Counted from the stretch's first letter, positions 23,578 to 37,072 are shown. The stretch is DNA of 64,000 bases from Brachynemurus nebulosus (GCA_035578155.1 JAPWDM010000013.1:8767527-8831526), one strand, 5' to 3'. Notes: generated from the sequence alone by a model not told the origin. Numbers and translations are program-made.

Positions 23578-26540
23578 CTTCAAGTAATATTATCGAAAAT
23601 ATTGCCATCATTATTTATTGACAAACTGCTTGAAGTGTTCTTTTGTTTCATAATATTATAACTTCATAATACACACACATACACATACATAATGTATGTG
23701 TGTGTATAGAAACATATACAATGTTAAATGGACAAACTTTCTGCACTTGTTTTGCCCCCACCACCGACAGTTATGTATATCGAATATTATAACCAATTGT
23801 AGGATGTTTTTCGTTCACTTTTCATATATGATATTTTGTACTTCGATATTTCGAGGAGATAATATCGTATCGTGTATATAATATTGTCTTTCCGAACTGA
23901 TATTTTCAAACGGATCAAATAAATAAATATACTTGAAAAAAATATTTGTTTTCTAGTCTATTTCGCTCATAAATGAGGCCGCGAGAACAAGACCGGCCTA
24001 ACTACAAATTACTTATATCGAAATAACGACAGTTGAAGTTACGCAAAAAAAATATTTTTGTTTTTCCATCAAAGTCTTAATAAAATTATTGACGTTTACT
24101 TATGTATTATATTTTTAATACAATGTCAAATGCATGTATGGGTAAAATTAGAAGGTCTAGCATCTTTTCGCTAATTTTTTTGTCACTTAGGCCATTTTTA
24201 CACTCGTGGTTAATGAGAAATTGGTTAAAATATACTAGTCAGGTTTTCTTCAAAGATTTTTTGCTTTAAATTAAGAGAAAAAATGTGCTGTTGGAAAAAA
24301 TGTATATTTTTACCCAACATAAGTAATGAAATTTTTGAAATTATACGAATAGAATAAAAAAAAGCCTTTGGATTATAAAAAAATTTATATTTATTAATTC
24401 AGTCATCATCAGTTTTGTTACTTCCATCTACAATATCATTTGTATATGTAAAAATTTAAACATCTGACGCATAAACATTGGAAACTTATAAGTGTTTCAA
24501 TATTTTGATTACGGAACTCAAAAAGTGTACAATGTTATTCATAATTTAAAATTAAAGTTCAAAAATCACTTAAAATGTTTACAGAAAAACTTAAACTTTC
24601 TTGTTAAGTAGGTACTGTAGCAAGTTTGAAAAAGCAAGATTTTAGATAAGTACAATCTGGGTAACTAGTTGTTTCATTGTATTAGTCTAAATTCCTATGA
24701 AATATGATTTGAGCAACAAAAACTTGACTATCGGAAAATATCGACAACTATCGATAGTTTTACGATTGACTATCCATAATTATTGATAGTTTCAATTATC
24801 GACAGTCTCTCACCACTACTGCAGTTTAAGAAAACTACAATATTGTTAGCGTGAAAAAATGACCTAGCCCGCCTATGTCATTTACGCCGATTTTGCACTC
24901 ACATAAATTAAAAAGTTTATGATGCAAGAAAAAGTTAGTATGCTGCCATCTCTTAGTTCATATTAAAAATACACCTAGACAGTTTTTATTTCAATAATTA
25001 GACCTTCATGTATACTTAGGCCCAATATCTCAATTTTATAAAATTTGTTAGTTAGGCCGTTCTTGTTCTCAACGCCTCAAATACATATTTTGTAAAAGTT
25101 ATGTTTCTTAAAAACCAATAAAAATTGAACTATATAAAAGTTTAGTAACGTTGCTAGGTAATAAATTACTGATAAGTATATAATAATAAATAAATTCAAG
25201 CAATTAGATAAAGACAAACAATTACAGCATATTGTTCAAATTGTTTAATTTGGTTTCAGTATATTTGGTGTCACATTATTCCACACAATTTAAGGAGTCT
25301 TTAAATAATTTTTTTTAAATTTTATCTTGAATTTGTTTTTTGGTTTGGATGCAAATAATCGTAGGTGAGTATAATGATTCAATGTTTTGTAATTTCAACT
25401 ACTAAAATGTATATTCCATAGGGTTACCTACGTAATTTTTGGATTTTCCGGAAAAATATATAATCAAATTAATTTACTGGAAGCAAAAATTTTTATAATT
25501 GTACATCAAATTTATCATTAACACAAAATTATTACTAATTTTTTCACAAAAATTTCTAATTAAATCTACTAGTAAAAATTGGAGGTCTTCTTGGAAGTGA
25601 TTTTTAATAATTATGCCGAACTTTTGTATATTTCTCCAAATTCTCACTAAAAAATTACGCCAAAATTATTACTGATTTTCTCGCGCAAATTCCCAATATA
25701 GGTATCCATTTGTAATGATCCAAAAATCGCAGTACTTCTTAAAAACGACTCTAATAATTGAGTTAAAAGTCTGTAAACTTTTTAAAAAAAATAATTAAAA
25801 TAATTAGTTTTCGTTCCCTAATTTAAGCCACTATTTTTGAAAATAACTACAATTATTAATTTTATGTTTCCTGAGATGAATGAGATTAAAAAACTGGTAG
25901 CAAGTGACTTCCAATGTTGAACCCATCCCATGGCTTCTTTATTACTAAGATAGCATTTCTTCAAGAAATAGACTCTACATGCAGAAACATGTGCCTCTTT
26001 GACTGCTACTTATAATACTATTCAATACTTCTTAAGATATTTTATTAACATATGGAGTATAATATTATAATACTGCACCCGAAGCTTCAAGTATAACTTC
26101 GGACAAATTTTTTTACCTGAAAGACCCAATTTTTCACCATAGTAACTATTGTGAAAATGTTGAAAGTCTCAAGTCCTTGGATGAGTTCGTCAACCATAAA
26201 GATGTGATGCGGAAAATCGAGTTTTTTGCCAAAAATTGCTAAAATTCAAAATTTATTTGACATTTTTGCCACCATTTGACCTTTTAACCGAAATTTTTTT
26301 TCTTTAAATGCATTAACAATGTGTTGTCATTAGCAAAACTATTTCATTAGGTACTGACTTAAAATTTTAGTTTTTGAACTGAAATTTAATTGTCCTATGT
26401 GACACGGAGTTGTTCTAGTTAAATTAAATTTTGGAAAACTGGCTGTGTTATGCTTGATGGTGCAATAGGAGTATTTTAAATATTTTAACTTGTTCTGTTT
26501 AATGTTATCAAACTTCTTGTATTTCCATTTATATTTTTTG
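23578..26540. other. No gene seen
   Basis: AT-rich DNA with a CA/TG-rich dyad near 23671-23707. A patch at 24728-24830 repeats CTATCGATAGT-like words and ends in CACCACTACTG, which resembles a hAT terminus, but no partner end was found. Confidence 0.4.
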
Positions 26541-26544
26541 TATA

Positions 26545-28785
26545 CAGGGTGGCAAGTAAATAACGCTCATCGTTTGCAGGGATGACTCATACCACCCTAT
26601 AGACATTAAAACACAGAAATTTTTTTAGGAATTAACAGTTTGAGAAAATCGAAAGTGAAGTGGCTCCACGATATTTCCAAATTTCTTTTTTAAGTACGGC
26701 CCTGACTAAATTATGCATAAACCCTTTTAGCACAGTATAAATAAAAGATTATTACCATAGGCAGTAGCGAAACGCACTTTCTATCCTTTTTTGATATAAG
26801 TACAAACAATTATGTATGTCCTTTTTTACTTATGTCACTGTATGTGTTTGTACATGCAAGATCGAGGGTTGATAATGATCATGTTAAATTATATATGAAC
26901 AACTAAAACCAACTTTCTTCAAAATGAATTGAACAAACGCGAAATTGATGACAGTATTCAACACGAGAATTTAGATCGTCACGACCTATTAGCACCAACC
27001 ACTGTCGAAATCAAAAATATTAACTGAATTATTATAAAATATTAAAAATTATTTATTATTTAACGCATTTTTACATAAGCATTCAAATTATAATAATACT
27101 TACAAATTTGCATCAAACGGCACTCAGAAAAAACATAAATTGAAATTTTGTTTTGAATGATTTAAACAAAATTTAGCAGCACAAGAGTTATCACCAGACA
27201 GTTTAAGCCACCACAATAATTAAATACATATCAGAAATATCTTACAGATCACAAAACACACTAAAATTACAAGGAAATATCAAAAATAACTGATGACAAG
27301 CTTTAATTAAAAGATATTTAATGACAGTCAAAATTCCACTGCCATCGTTGTTAAAAATTTTAAAAAAGGCAGTGAAACTTAGACAAAATTAAATAATTTA
27401 CATAATTTTCACAAAATAATTTGACCTGCAAATTTATTTTTCTAAATTAAATTTACTTTAGTGATGATATTTTCACTGTATTAGTATGCATAATGTTATG
27501 CATTATTTAGGTACATGACATGGATAACCCTTTGGAATTTTTGAATTCCAAATGACACTCTTACGTCATCTCGTTTCGTAACTGTTTGTGAAACAAACTA
27601 TTATTTAAACTGTGCTTCTAGTTACCGTTTGCTGTACCGTAAGACGAGGTGACTTTGCTCCACTTTCAGAAGTTTTTTTCAAAATATTCTTGTAAAAAAT
27701 ATAATTTTTGAAAAACAAATGATTAAACCGGCTTTGATACATTCCTATACAGTCAAGAAACTGTTCCAACCTTATACGTATTCCTTTTATACCGTTAAGT
27801 ATTTTTTTATCAATTTTTAAAAAGTGGTGTAATGTCTATCATAGGAGCAGGATACTTTGCGCCACTTGATATATTAATTTATTTTTAATTAACAAATTAT
27901 TTGTTGCAAAAGAAAACTCATTCAGAAACATCATGACACCTCTTAGGACCAGTGGAAACTGACAGGACTTCATTTCTCTTTTTCTGAACCAGATAAAATA
28001 ATTGAAACTTATAGAGTTCAATAAATAGTATTTAACATGGTAAATTTGCAAGTAACATCAATGATGAAAAATTGAAGAAACTTATGCTAAAATATTTAAG
28101 AAAAATCTAGGATTACAAACATATAATAAGAATGTAATAATGTTTGTTACAAAAAATTAGTTACTCTATGCCTCAAAAAAACTTTCTGAGCTAGTGTAAC
28201 CAATTTTTGAGCTGGCGCAAAGTAACCCGGTTTTTTCTTTAAAAATAACCTTAAAATCATAATGGATGATAAACTGATAAATGTCGAGATAATTACTATT
28301 TAGATGTTATCATTCAAAAGACAACTAATTTCTCTACAGAAAGAGACCACATATACCTTCATATAATCTCTTCTTCTAAGAACAAAATAATACTTTTTCT
28401 GAATAATAATTTTAGAAAAAATAAAGATATACAAATTTTCAACTTTAAGCTTTGCAAACCTAATCAAAAATAGCAACTAAAATATTCATTCTCATAAGAG
28501 TTATAATAGGTAGTACTACGTAGCCAAAAATACAAAAACCATTCGGAAATAATAATTAGTTTGTCTCCTAGATAGAATTGAATCTTTCTTCATTTATGGA
28601 GCATAGTTACCTCCCTAGGAGCAAAGTCGTCCCTACTTACGATATGTTGTTTTTTTAAAAACACAAAAATTTATCTTAAAACATGACATGGTCAAAACCA
28701 GATTAAAAAAATTTGACAAATATTAATTACATAGATGAAATCTACCCACTGTTTTCGCAGCGAGACTTATATACTTTCCACCCTG
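26545..28785. mobile_element. Tc1/mariner-like element with TA target site
   Basis: CAGGGTGGCAAGTAAATAA at the left and complement of CAGGGTGGAAAGTATATAA at the right face each other. TA lies outside both (26543-26544, 28786-28787). No transposase frame survives in 2.2 kb. Another inverted-repeat element (27637-28642) sits within it. Confidence 0.6.
27637..28642. mobile_element. Nested TA-flanked element
   Basis: CCGTAAGACGAGGTGACTTT at the left and complement of TCGTAAGTAGGGACGACTTT at the right both lead into GCTCC, and TA flanks both. Words like GCGCAAAGTAAC recur inside in both orientations. No coding region. Confidence 0.6.
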
Positions 28786-28787
28786 TA

Positions 28788-29802
28788 TGTTTGTATAATG
28801 GGTATACAAAAATTTGCCCAATTGAGTACCAAAATAAGATAGTTGATAATAAATAAAGTGGATATTGTCTCAGATGATATTTGCACACAGTAGTGCATAT
28901 GAAAAGACAAAAATAAATCAAAGTTAACTTTGTAACTATATAGCAAACAGATACATTCTAACGGATACTACTTTACTTCTATACCGTGTACAACATTGAC
29001 TTCATTTTAAACCAATCCTGACTATTACATGTACAGACGAATATCTAACGATATAATACTTAGAGACTATACGATACAATAAAATAACTAAAACAACGAA
29101 ACAAGTCAAGTAACCTTACAGCCATACACACACACTCAGAGCTTGTATTGAGCCGAAAGCTTGAGCTTTCTGCCATATGACTAGCAGCGGCAACAGCGAC
29201 AACGACTGTTTTGTGCAAGCTTTTACATGGCATTACCAAGAGCTTTTAAAGTTATACATATTTTGGATAGATGGTGATGTATAATCGATTTCATAAAAAA
29301 GTTGGACGGGTGTCACTTGGTTCTAGTGTTGACAATTTTGTAGTGGTTGTATTGTAAATAGTATATAAAATAGAAAATTTTAGAAGGATTTTCTATATTC
29401 GGTGGCATAATTATTAATTATGTCACACAGAATTATCGAATTACAATAAAATATATAAAATCAAAAAATCAAACACACAGTGCCACCTGTTGAAAAGTGA
29501 ATTAACCTCTATCTTACAGAGATCTGAAATAAGGACTGGTTTGCACACAAAATAGATAATCACATATTTTAAAAACCATTAATTATTAACTAAGAACTTG
29601 TTTACAAAGACATATTTTAATTATATAATCTACTGTATAAAACATCTAGAATTTTTATAACAAAAAAAAAAAGAACGAAAATAAAAGTTTTTTTTTTACT
29701 ATGCCACAATTCAAAATGAATATTTTTGATAAAAAGTAATTATCACGCTGTATAAAAGTATAACAAGTAAGAATTTTTAAAAATTTTCATCAAGAATCGA
29801 AA
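28788..29802. other. No gene seen
   Basis: AT-rich spacer before the satellite array. Confidence 0.5.
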
Positions 29803-30425
29803 ATGTAATTTAGAAAAATATCAACACTTTCTTAAGCACTACAGAAATGTTTAAAAATAATTCTCTAATTTTAATTAGAAATCTTGTAGCCTGGACACAT
29901 TTCCACCATTAATTGGAATAATATTAGGTCGTGTAAATATGAAATGTCGTTTTCCAACCACTTGGGCGATTATGTAATTCGGAAATATATCAACACTTTT
30001 TTAAGTATTAAAGAAATGCTTAAAAGCAATTCTTTCATTTTGAATAGAATTCTTATACCCTGAAATCATTTCCACCATTTGTTGGAATAGCATTAGGTCG
30101 TGTAATATGAAATGTCGTTTTCCGACCAGTTGTTTAACCATGTAATTAAGAAATATATTAACACTTTTTTTAAGCATTAAAGAAATGTCTAAAAGAGATT
30201 CTTTAATTTTAAATAGAATTCTCGTAGTCTTGAATCATTTAAACCATTATTTGGAATACTATTAGGTCGTGTAATATGAAATGTCGTTTTCCGACCAGTT
30301 GATTGACCATGTAATTTGAAAACTTTCTTAAGCATTAGAGAAATGTTTAAAAGCAATTCTTCAATTGCAAATACAATTCTGATAACCTGAAATCATTTCC
30401 ATCATTATTATTTGAAATAATATTA
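29803..30425 (+). repeat. 168-169 bp satellite array, about 3.7 copies
   Basis: The word ATGTAATT starts at 29803, 29972, 30140 and 30309, giving spacings of 169, 168 and 169. Each unit holds TATCAACACTTT, GAAATGTTTAAAA, TTTCCACCATT and GGTCGTGTAATATGAAATGT variants; the second and third spacer units are most alike. The monomer length is near that of a nucleosome plus linker, typical of satellite DNA. Confidence 0.9.
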
Positions 30426-30604
30426 AATGAGTGTTATGTCCTGCCCTGTTAGACCTACCACTTTTTTTTCTTCAAACAAAAAGGTTTTACCATATTATAC
30501 CTACTAGTCGTGTGCTGTCCTAAATAGAGAAACTAAATCCCAAAAACGGAGCTGTCTACAGCCCAAAACTGTTTTCCAGCATAGAGTTTACTCCGCCGTT
30601 TTCT

Positions 30605-31120
30605 TTTTTTGCCGCACATTTTGAAAACACTTGATAATTCTTAAAATATGCATTTAATTGATTTGAAATTTGGTACACAATAAATGTAAACATTGTTCTT
30701 TAAAATTATTTCTAAATAATTTTAAATTTTGAGTCATAAAGGATTCATAATTAACATTTTTGTAGAGCCTGCAAAGCGGCGTCTCTCCCACACCTATGAG
30801 AGAGATACCGCGTCAAAGCAGGAGAGACACCGCAGAATTCATATTAAAAATTTTGCATTTTACACACATCTCCATACATGATACATGCCATATGTAACCA
30901 TCTTTGGCACTTTATACATCTTAAACAGTCAACTATTATTTTGTTTCTAAATACTTTTCAAAACATTCAATATACAGGCAATCATCATTATTTTCGTTAT
31001 CTTCACTAATATGAGAGCTCTTCCTGATCCATTAATGGATCTTTTACAGTCCAAAAAAAGAAAACTGCATAATTAAGGTATAAGTCTATGTTTATAACAT
31101 GTAATATGATGCGGCATCTA
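30605..31120 (-). mobile_element. DNA-transposon 3' end with GCGGCATCTCTCC repeats, copy 2
   Basis: Direct repeat of 490-990. Shares CACAATAAATGTAAACATTG, AGCTCTTCCTGATCCATTAA and GTAATATGATGCGGCATCT. It has small insertions and deletions relative to copy 1. Confidence 0.7.
30856..30985 (-). pseudogene. Transposase C-terminal zinc-knuckle relic, copy 2
   Basis: The minus strand reads DCLYIECFEKYLETK, then after stops and a frame change VDCLRCIKCQRWLHMACIMY. It keeps the same Cys/His spacing as copy 1 but is independently broken, so both are decayed copies of one parent transposase. Confidence 0.55.
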
Positions 31121-32512
31121 AAAAACAAAAACTTTTATGAAAAAACAAAAACTGTTATGCTCTGTTGTCTATTGTACTAGACGTGTGCTAAATTCTAAAC
31201 ATGAAATTCTTATCGAAATAACTTTTTTTTTATTAATATCAGTAGAATGGTTTCATTTTGTGTTTATACAGTACTTTGTCGTAATAAAGTTAACACAATA
31301 AATTATGTCGTTCCGTTTTTGATGAAACTTATTATACTTGGATATGTATGCAGCAGACAATAATGGTAATATTATATTGTAATAGAGCTTCTTTGTAACT
31401 TTATTAAGTCATATAATATAATGCCCGGAATGTACAGAATATTATTGTTTTTTAAAAACATAGTCAGCTTCATATATTATGAGAAAATGAATACAAAGTA
31501 AACAAACATTTTTGTAATATAATTTATAAAATAATCGTAATATTATTCAAGCTTATAAATTATTGAAAAGTGCGTTGAATTTTTTTTGTTTTGTATTCTT
31601 TCACCAAGTTTTTTGCAACAAAATTTATTTATAATATAGCGAAAAATATTTATTCTAAACTATGCAGTTAAATGTACATAAATTGTTATTAGAATTTCGT
31701 GATACAACAATGAAATCTTTACAAATTCGGCAAGTCTGTCAAGCAGCAGTTGACAACTGCTAAATAAGCACTTAACTTTTTAAAAACTGCCTTTTCAGGT
31801 GAATCGATCACTTGAAATTTTCCAAGTTTAGAATTTGAAATTTTAGTATTTTATAAAGGTATGATGCATTCACTGACACTATTTTGAATAATTTCTGACC
31901 TGTAGTTTAGAAGAAATAAATTTTCAAAGTTAGAATTTTTAACGTACGGGTAAATGCCAAATAATGATTAGAGGTAAATCAGTGGTATATATTTAAGTAA
32001 GTTGTGTCATTAAAAACCAACTTTAAGATTTAGAAAAACTGAAAATTATTTTCTTTTATGTTTTTGAATCATTGAAAAACTATTTTGTTTAATATTGGAC
32101 GTTTAGTTATAGTAATAAATAGAAAAAAAAACTATAAAAATGTCATTTTATATTAATACACCCATAATATATTTGTGTACGTATTAGTTACTATGTGTGC
32201 GTACACGTCACTACCAGAATCAAACTCATTACTTTTAAAATTATTAAAATTAGAAGATTGAACAATAATCAAATATTAATACTGTTACATGTACTATAAA
32301 ATTTAACTTATTTTTCTACACAAAAATTATATTTATTTATAGAGAAAAAAAAGACAGTAATTTATTTTTCAGTACTGATCAATTCGGCTTAAATTCATAC
32401 AAAACGTAAAAAGTTCTAGGCAAAAAAGTAAAAAGCTCAAAGCAAGAAATATTTTATCTCGAAAATTGTCAAAAATTCTATAGCTACTGACTACGAAACC
32501 CTGAATTAATGC
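31121..32512. other. No gene seen
   Basis: AT-rich DNA without a supported feature. Confidence 0.5.
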
Positions 32513-32800
32513 GTGTTTAATACGCACTTGGTGAAGTTTTCTCTCTCAATCATTAATGTTTATGCCCCAAGCGTTTCCAACATTGAGAAATTTAAATTAT
32601 TGGACAGCAGTCCTAACATATTAAAGAGAAAATTTAAGAAAATATATCGACATAGTTCCTTAAGAAGACGGCTGCAGACGCATACCTACCAAATCCTAGC
32701 TCGAACTCCACTTTCCTTCTCCTCCACCCACATATCATAATGTAATTATTGTAATGTAATAAAGTATAAATAAAGTTAGAAAAATAATGATGTGGGTGAT
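32513..32800 (+). pseudogene. Possible LINE fragment with endonuclease-like motif and 3' tail
   Basis: The frame at 32513-32740 contains SLSIINVYAPSVSNIEKFKL. The I-I-N-V-Y-A-P block is the classic strand of APE-type endonucleases in non-LTR retrotransposons. The following sequence ends in repeated AATAAAGTATAAATAAAG-like A-rich units, as LINE 3' ends do. The rest of the polyprotein is missing, so this would be a deleted or 5'-rearranged copy. The evidence is one short motif. Confidence 0.35.
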
Positions 32801-32935
32801 GTCTTACATACAAAAATAAAAACTCCACATAAATTAAAGACGATTCACTGTTTCAAAACTATGTAAGAATGTTATTTTATCATTATTTTGTTCACAACTC
32901 ATCAGTACAGGTTTGCTATGTGTGTATTCGTATTA

Positions 32936-33494
32936 AGACGGTTCTACACGATGCTACGAACACCTTCCAACATTGGACGTTCGATGGTTCATCGCATCGT
33001 GTGGCCGTTGTTCGAACCTACGAGTGTCCAACGTCGAGCGTCAAACATTCGCATTTGGCCATGTCCCGCTCGATGTCGGTATTCTTGCACCGAGTCAAAG
33101 GGATGCTTCGAACGTTTGAAGGTCAATGTTGGTTGCGTTGGTTGGTTCGACTCAGCAGCTGCACGACTCGTTCATGTGAAGAGAGACAACATCAGTGTAT
33201 AACATTAGAGATCACATAAGACAGATGACATCTTCGTCCACTGAATAAACGTTTGTCCCAACACATTATACAAGAGAGACAACATCAGTGTATAACATTA
33301 GAGATAACATCAGACAGATAACAGCCTCGTCCACTGAATAAACGTTTGTACCAACACATCATCATTCGTATTGGATCAAACATTCGATTCACCGTGTAAC
33401 AGATACATTCGTCGCACCAACTATCGAACTTAATTGCCTCAAACGTTCGATCGAACATTGGAAGGAACGTTCGTAGCATCGTGTAGAAACCGCT
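32936..33494. mobile_element. PIF/Harbinger-like element with internal tandem duplication
   Basis: AGACGGTTCTACACGATGCT and complement of AGCGGTTTCTACACGATGCT are the ends. TTA flanks both (32933-32935, 33495-33497). It is rich in TTCGA/TCGAA words and is markedly richer in G+C than its surroundings. Overlapping open frames here are incidental. Confidence 0.8.
33179..33364 (+). repeat. 93-bp tandem duplication inside the Harbinger-like element
   Basis: Two copies starting AAGAGAGACAACATCAGTGT at 33179 and 33272. They differ at a handful of positions. Confidence 0.9.
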
Positions 33495-33835
33495 TTAGAT
33501 TGTTCCATACATATATTAATTCACCACTTTATATAAGTCCATATCCAAATAGAACTACCTTAAAGGTAGATAAACAAAAATAGGGTCAGGCAATTTTCAG
33601 ATCGTGAAAATCTGTAAGAGTAATAAAAATAATTTAAGTCTTTATTTATCACTTATGCATACTAATTCGAACCAACCAGGGAAATGTATTAAGAAAACAA
33701 CTAAATGAAGATAGCATGCTATATTTCAATATATGAAAAGAAAATAAAGATATATTCTTACAGGAATATTAAAAAATTAAGGATAATATTGAAAATTTGT
33801 ATTTACTTATACCATCTAATAGTTATTTGTGTATT

Positions 33836-34640
33836 AAGAGCGCAAAATGGTACATTGCCGCTCGATTAAGAATGTTATTTTCATGAGAGCGGCAATTGCA
33901 TTTTGTGCTCGAATTACATACAAAATTTTTTCTACAATCTTATAATAAAATTAATATTTCACTTGATCGCGATAATAGTATATTGTGCAATAAGTGCGGG
34001 AAATTGTCGATTGCCCACGAAAGCGAAGTTGAGCGCATGAACGTAGTGAGTGCGCTCATTCGCTTGAGTGGGGCAATCGACAATCCCGCACGAGTTGCAC
34101 ATACTATTTTTTATTACGAATTTGACATACTTTTTTCTATTATTATCACTATTTTTGGTATTTTTATTACTTTTTAAAATAATATTTTTAAGTGTTCGTC
34201 TTTTTTTTTTTGAATTAATAATCATTTAAATTACTTTGTTGGTGGTTTCTATAGAAATAATTATGAAATATTTATTAAATGAAGAGACGGCTTGGCGTGT
34301 TTTATTGTCAATTTGCGTGTGGAAAGTTACTTTCCACACGCAAAAAAGTATGCGGGAAGAGCACAGTGGCTAAACAGCTATTTTGCGTACAGAAATGTGT
34401 GCGCCAAGTTAGTATTTCTCCCGCATGAGTAATAAAAAATTAATAATAAATCTAGAATCTGTTTATTTGTTGCCGTAGAAAATATAAACAACGCCTACTC
34501 TATTTGTAATTATCTGTACGTCGAGCGAGCGACAAAATATTACTTTTCCGCTTTAAAGCGAAAAGTAGTACTTTGTCGCTCGGCAACTAGACATTTTTCG
34601 CTCTCTTCACAGAGCGCAAAAGATTACTTTCCACTAAGAT
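33836..34640. repeat. Cluster of four palindromes
   Basis: Four separate inverted repeats lie side by side: 33838-33909 (GAGCGCAAAATG... arms), 33981-34104 (arms with TTGTCGATTGCCC), 34314-34343 (TTGCGTGTGGAAAGT arms, one-base centre) and 34528-34583 (CGAGCGACAAAATATTACTT arms). Between 34345 and 34430 GTATGCGGGAAGAG and its rough complement recur. No coding region is seen. Confidence 0.8.
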
Positions 34641-35652
34641 TGTAGAAAAAGTATTTTCATTAGAAGGAACCACTTTTTACTAATTATATCCCATCACTAG
34701 TAACAATACTAAAACCAAGTTTTAACTAATTAAATGCTGTATGGTACTAAATTTTTGACAAATCTTATCTTTTTTCCACTATGTAACACAAATTCAAAAT
34801 GAAACAGATGTTTAAAAGTTTATATATGTGTGCAAATTTTTATAAACAGTTTATGACTTACGATATAAATTTAATTTTTATATTATAATAAAAAATATTT
34901 TTACGATTTTCTCTGCTAGTAATTTCCACGTTTTCCACCAATTTTTTTTTTTAAATTCGTTATATGAATATAAAAATATTAAATGAAAAATAGTTTTTTT
35001 TTATGTGAATTTTTTTTTTTTTTTTTTTGCTAAATATGTATTCCTAAAAAGAATTTAATGGCATACAAATTTTAAAGTTTCTGGCGATAAAATTTTTAAT
35101 AGAAGAGAAAATTTTAAAATAATTTCGTAAAAAGGGTGGTTGTTTTTTAAATAAAAATATAAACTGTACTAGAAACCTCTTTTGATTTAGGACATATTCA
35201 TAATATGTAAGTCTTAGAAAAATGGATCTTTCCAGAAAACTGAAATTTTAGAGAGATATGTGTTTAATTTCATTTTTAATTCAATCGTGAACTGATTGAA
35301 TCTATGAAGGGTGGACTCAAGGGATTTTGTAAAGTGAAATAGTTCAGGTTGGTCTAGCAATTATAAATATACCTTTGAAAAAAGACAAAGAAACTAATCA
35401 TAAATCGCTCAAAAAAATTTTTAAAAAATAGTCAGAAAAAAAATTCTAAGTATTAACAACGATTTGAATGTGTCTTGAACGTAACAAAATCAGCGTGTGG
35501 ATTGGGTTGCTCCAGGGCGCAATGAATCTAGTTACGCTCTTGTAGTCATCAGTTAGAAGTAACCACATTTGTGCGTTCCAAAAACAGAAATCTACTCAAA
35601 ATGATTATTTTCACAACGGACACGCAAATGCTATATGCACATTTTGTATATG
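34641..35652. other. No gene seen
   Basis: AT-rich with T-runs near 34943 and 35007-35029. Confidence 0.5.
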
Positions 35653-35850
35653 CTTTTCATTCATTTATCTGAACTACCCAATATAGGCAATGTTCTTACT
35701 TGTCCCTGAATATAGGCAATTACACGGCGTTGCCAAGTGGCCCTATACCTACTTTTCATTCATTTTTCTGAACTACCCAATATAGTGAATGTTCTTACTT
35801 GCCCCTGAATATAGGCAATTACACTGCGTTACCAAGTGCCCCCATACCTA
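35653..35850 (+). repeat. 99-bp tandem duplication
   Basis: Units at 35653 and 35752 start CTTTTCATTCATTT and carry GAACTACCCAATATAG and TTGCC(A)AAGTG. A third related copy overlaps the 5' end of the FAR gene at 47384-47472. Confidence 0.88.
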
Positions 35851-36472
35851 CTCTGAAAAAAAATTGTAAATTGACTGTACAATTTTTTTTTCTACCACCG
35901 ACAATAATATATAACTATATATAGGCTATTTTAATAAAAGGATTAATTAGCTACAGTCTATTAGTGAATATAGTCCTTTTATTAGAAATACTTTTGGAAA
36001 TTTTTGAAATTGATATAAGATTTGATGCAAAAATAAAAGACGACAATGTTTGCGGCAGAAAAACCTTTTTACATAAAAAGATCATTTTAACTGGATTAAA
36101 TTTATAATAATATATCACCTCAATAAAAACGGTCAGTTATTTCAATATTTTTGGAACGAAACTAACAACTGCATGCACCAAAATTTAACACCACGCACTC
36201 ACATCATGCATGCCAACAGAACAACTGCCACCCAGTGTTGCCATACTGTCGTCTATCAATTATAATATTTTCTTTTTGTTTATACGACTACAATATTTTT
36301 CCTATATCTGCATTGTCTGTCTGCACCCCTTTTATAGCGCGTCGTTCAAAGGAACGTACGTACATATATGCGCTGATGGTTTGAATATGTGTATAAATTT
36401 ATATTTGTCTTTATCCCTTTTTACGGGGGATGAAATAGGACGATAAAGTAGCCATTTCTATAGCAAGTCGTT

Positions 36473-36585
36473 GTCGGCCAGCCAGCCAGCCAAAGTGTTA
36501 AGAGGAGGGAGGGGTGGAACAAAAAAAAAATTATTTTAATAGTGGATGATTTGTTTCTTTTTTGCCATTCAGCCAGCCAGCAACA
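36473..36585 (+). repeat. Short CAGC-rich repeats
   Basis: GGCCAGCCAGCCAGCC at about 36476 and CAGCCAGCCAGC near 36570. Confidence 0.6.
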
Positions 36586-37072
36586 CTTTTTTCCCTATTT
36601 TGCCAACGCATTTATTTTCTTTATTATATTTTTTTCGTCTTTTTTTATGTCAACTGGACTGGGTGTGAATTTATGACATAAAATTTTCATTCTCATATTA
36701 CCACTTTATTTTTTTAAATAAGGAAAAAATGAAAAAGAGAATAAGTACATTGGAGCACCAATTAGATTTCAATGATAAAGTGATCATATTGTCCCTGAGT
36801 GTCCTTTAATGACTTCGCACTGATTTATTAATAAAATTTTCGGAAGTTGAGGACAAATTGTTCATTTTTGCGATCAAAATAATGAATTTCTGTTTGGAAG
36901 CAAAACAAAATTAAACTTTACCGTAAGGATATGCAAGTGGCTCAAAAAAAGTGTTTTGTACTGAATATTATTTTATATTTTCTTCGACTTCATAAACGCA
37001 AAACACATTAACGATGGATACATGGAATGGATCATTTGTTTTTCTTGTTACTATGAAAACGAAATACTTTAA

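Noticed and set aside
29803..30425. CRISPR-like array
   Set aside because: Units are 168-169 bp with no short repeat/unique spacer alternation, in a eukaryotic genome. It is a satellite.
32869..33219. Two long overlapping plus-strand frames (116 and 104 codons)
   Set aside because: They fall inside the TTA-flanked Harbinger-like element, arise from its TTCGA-rich sequence, and match no protein family.
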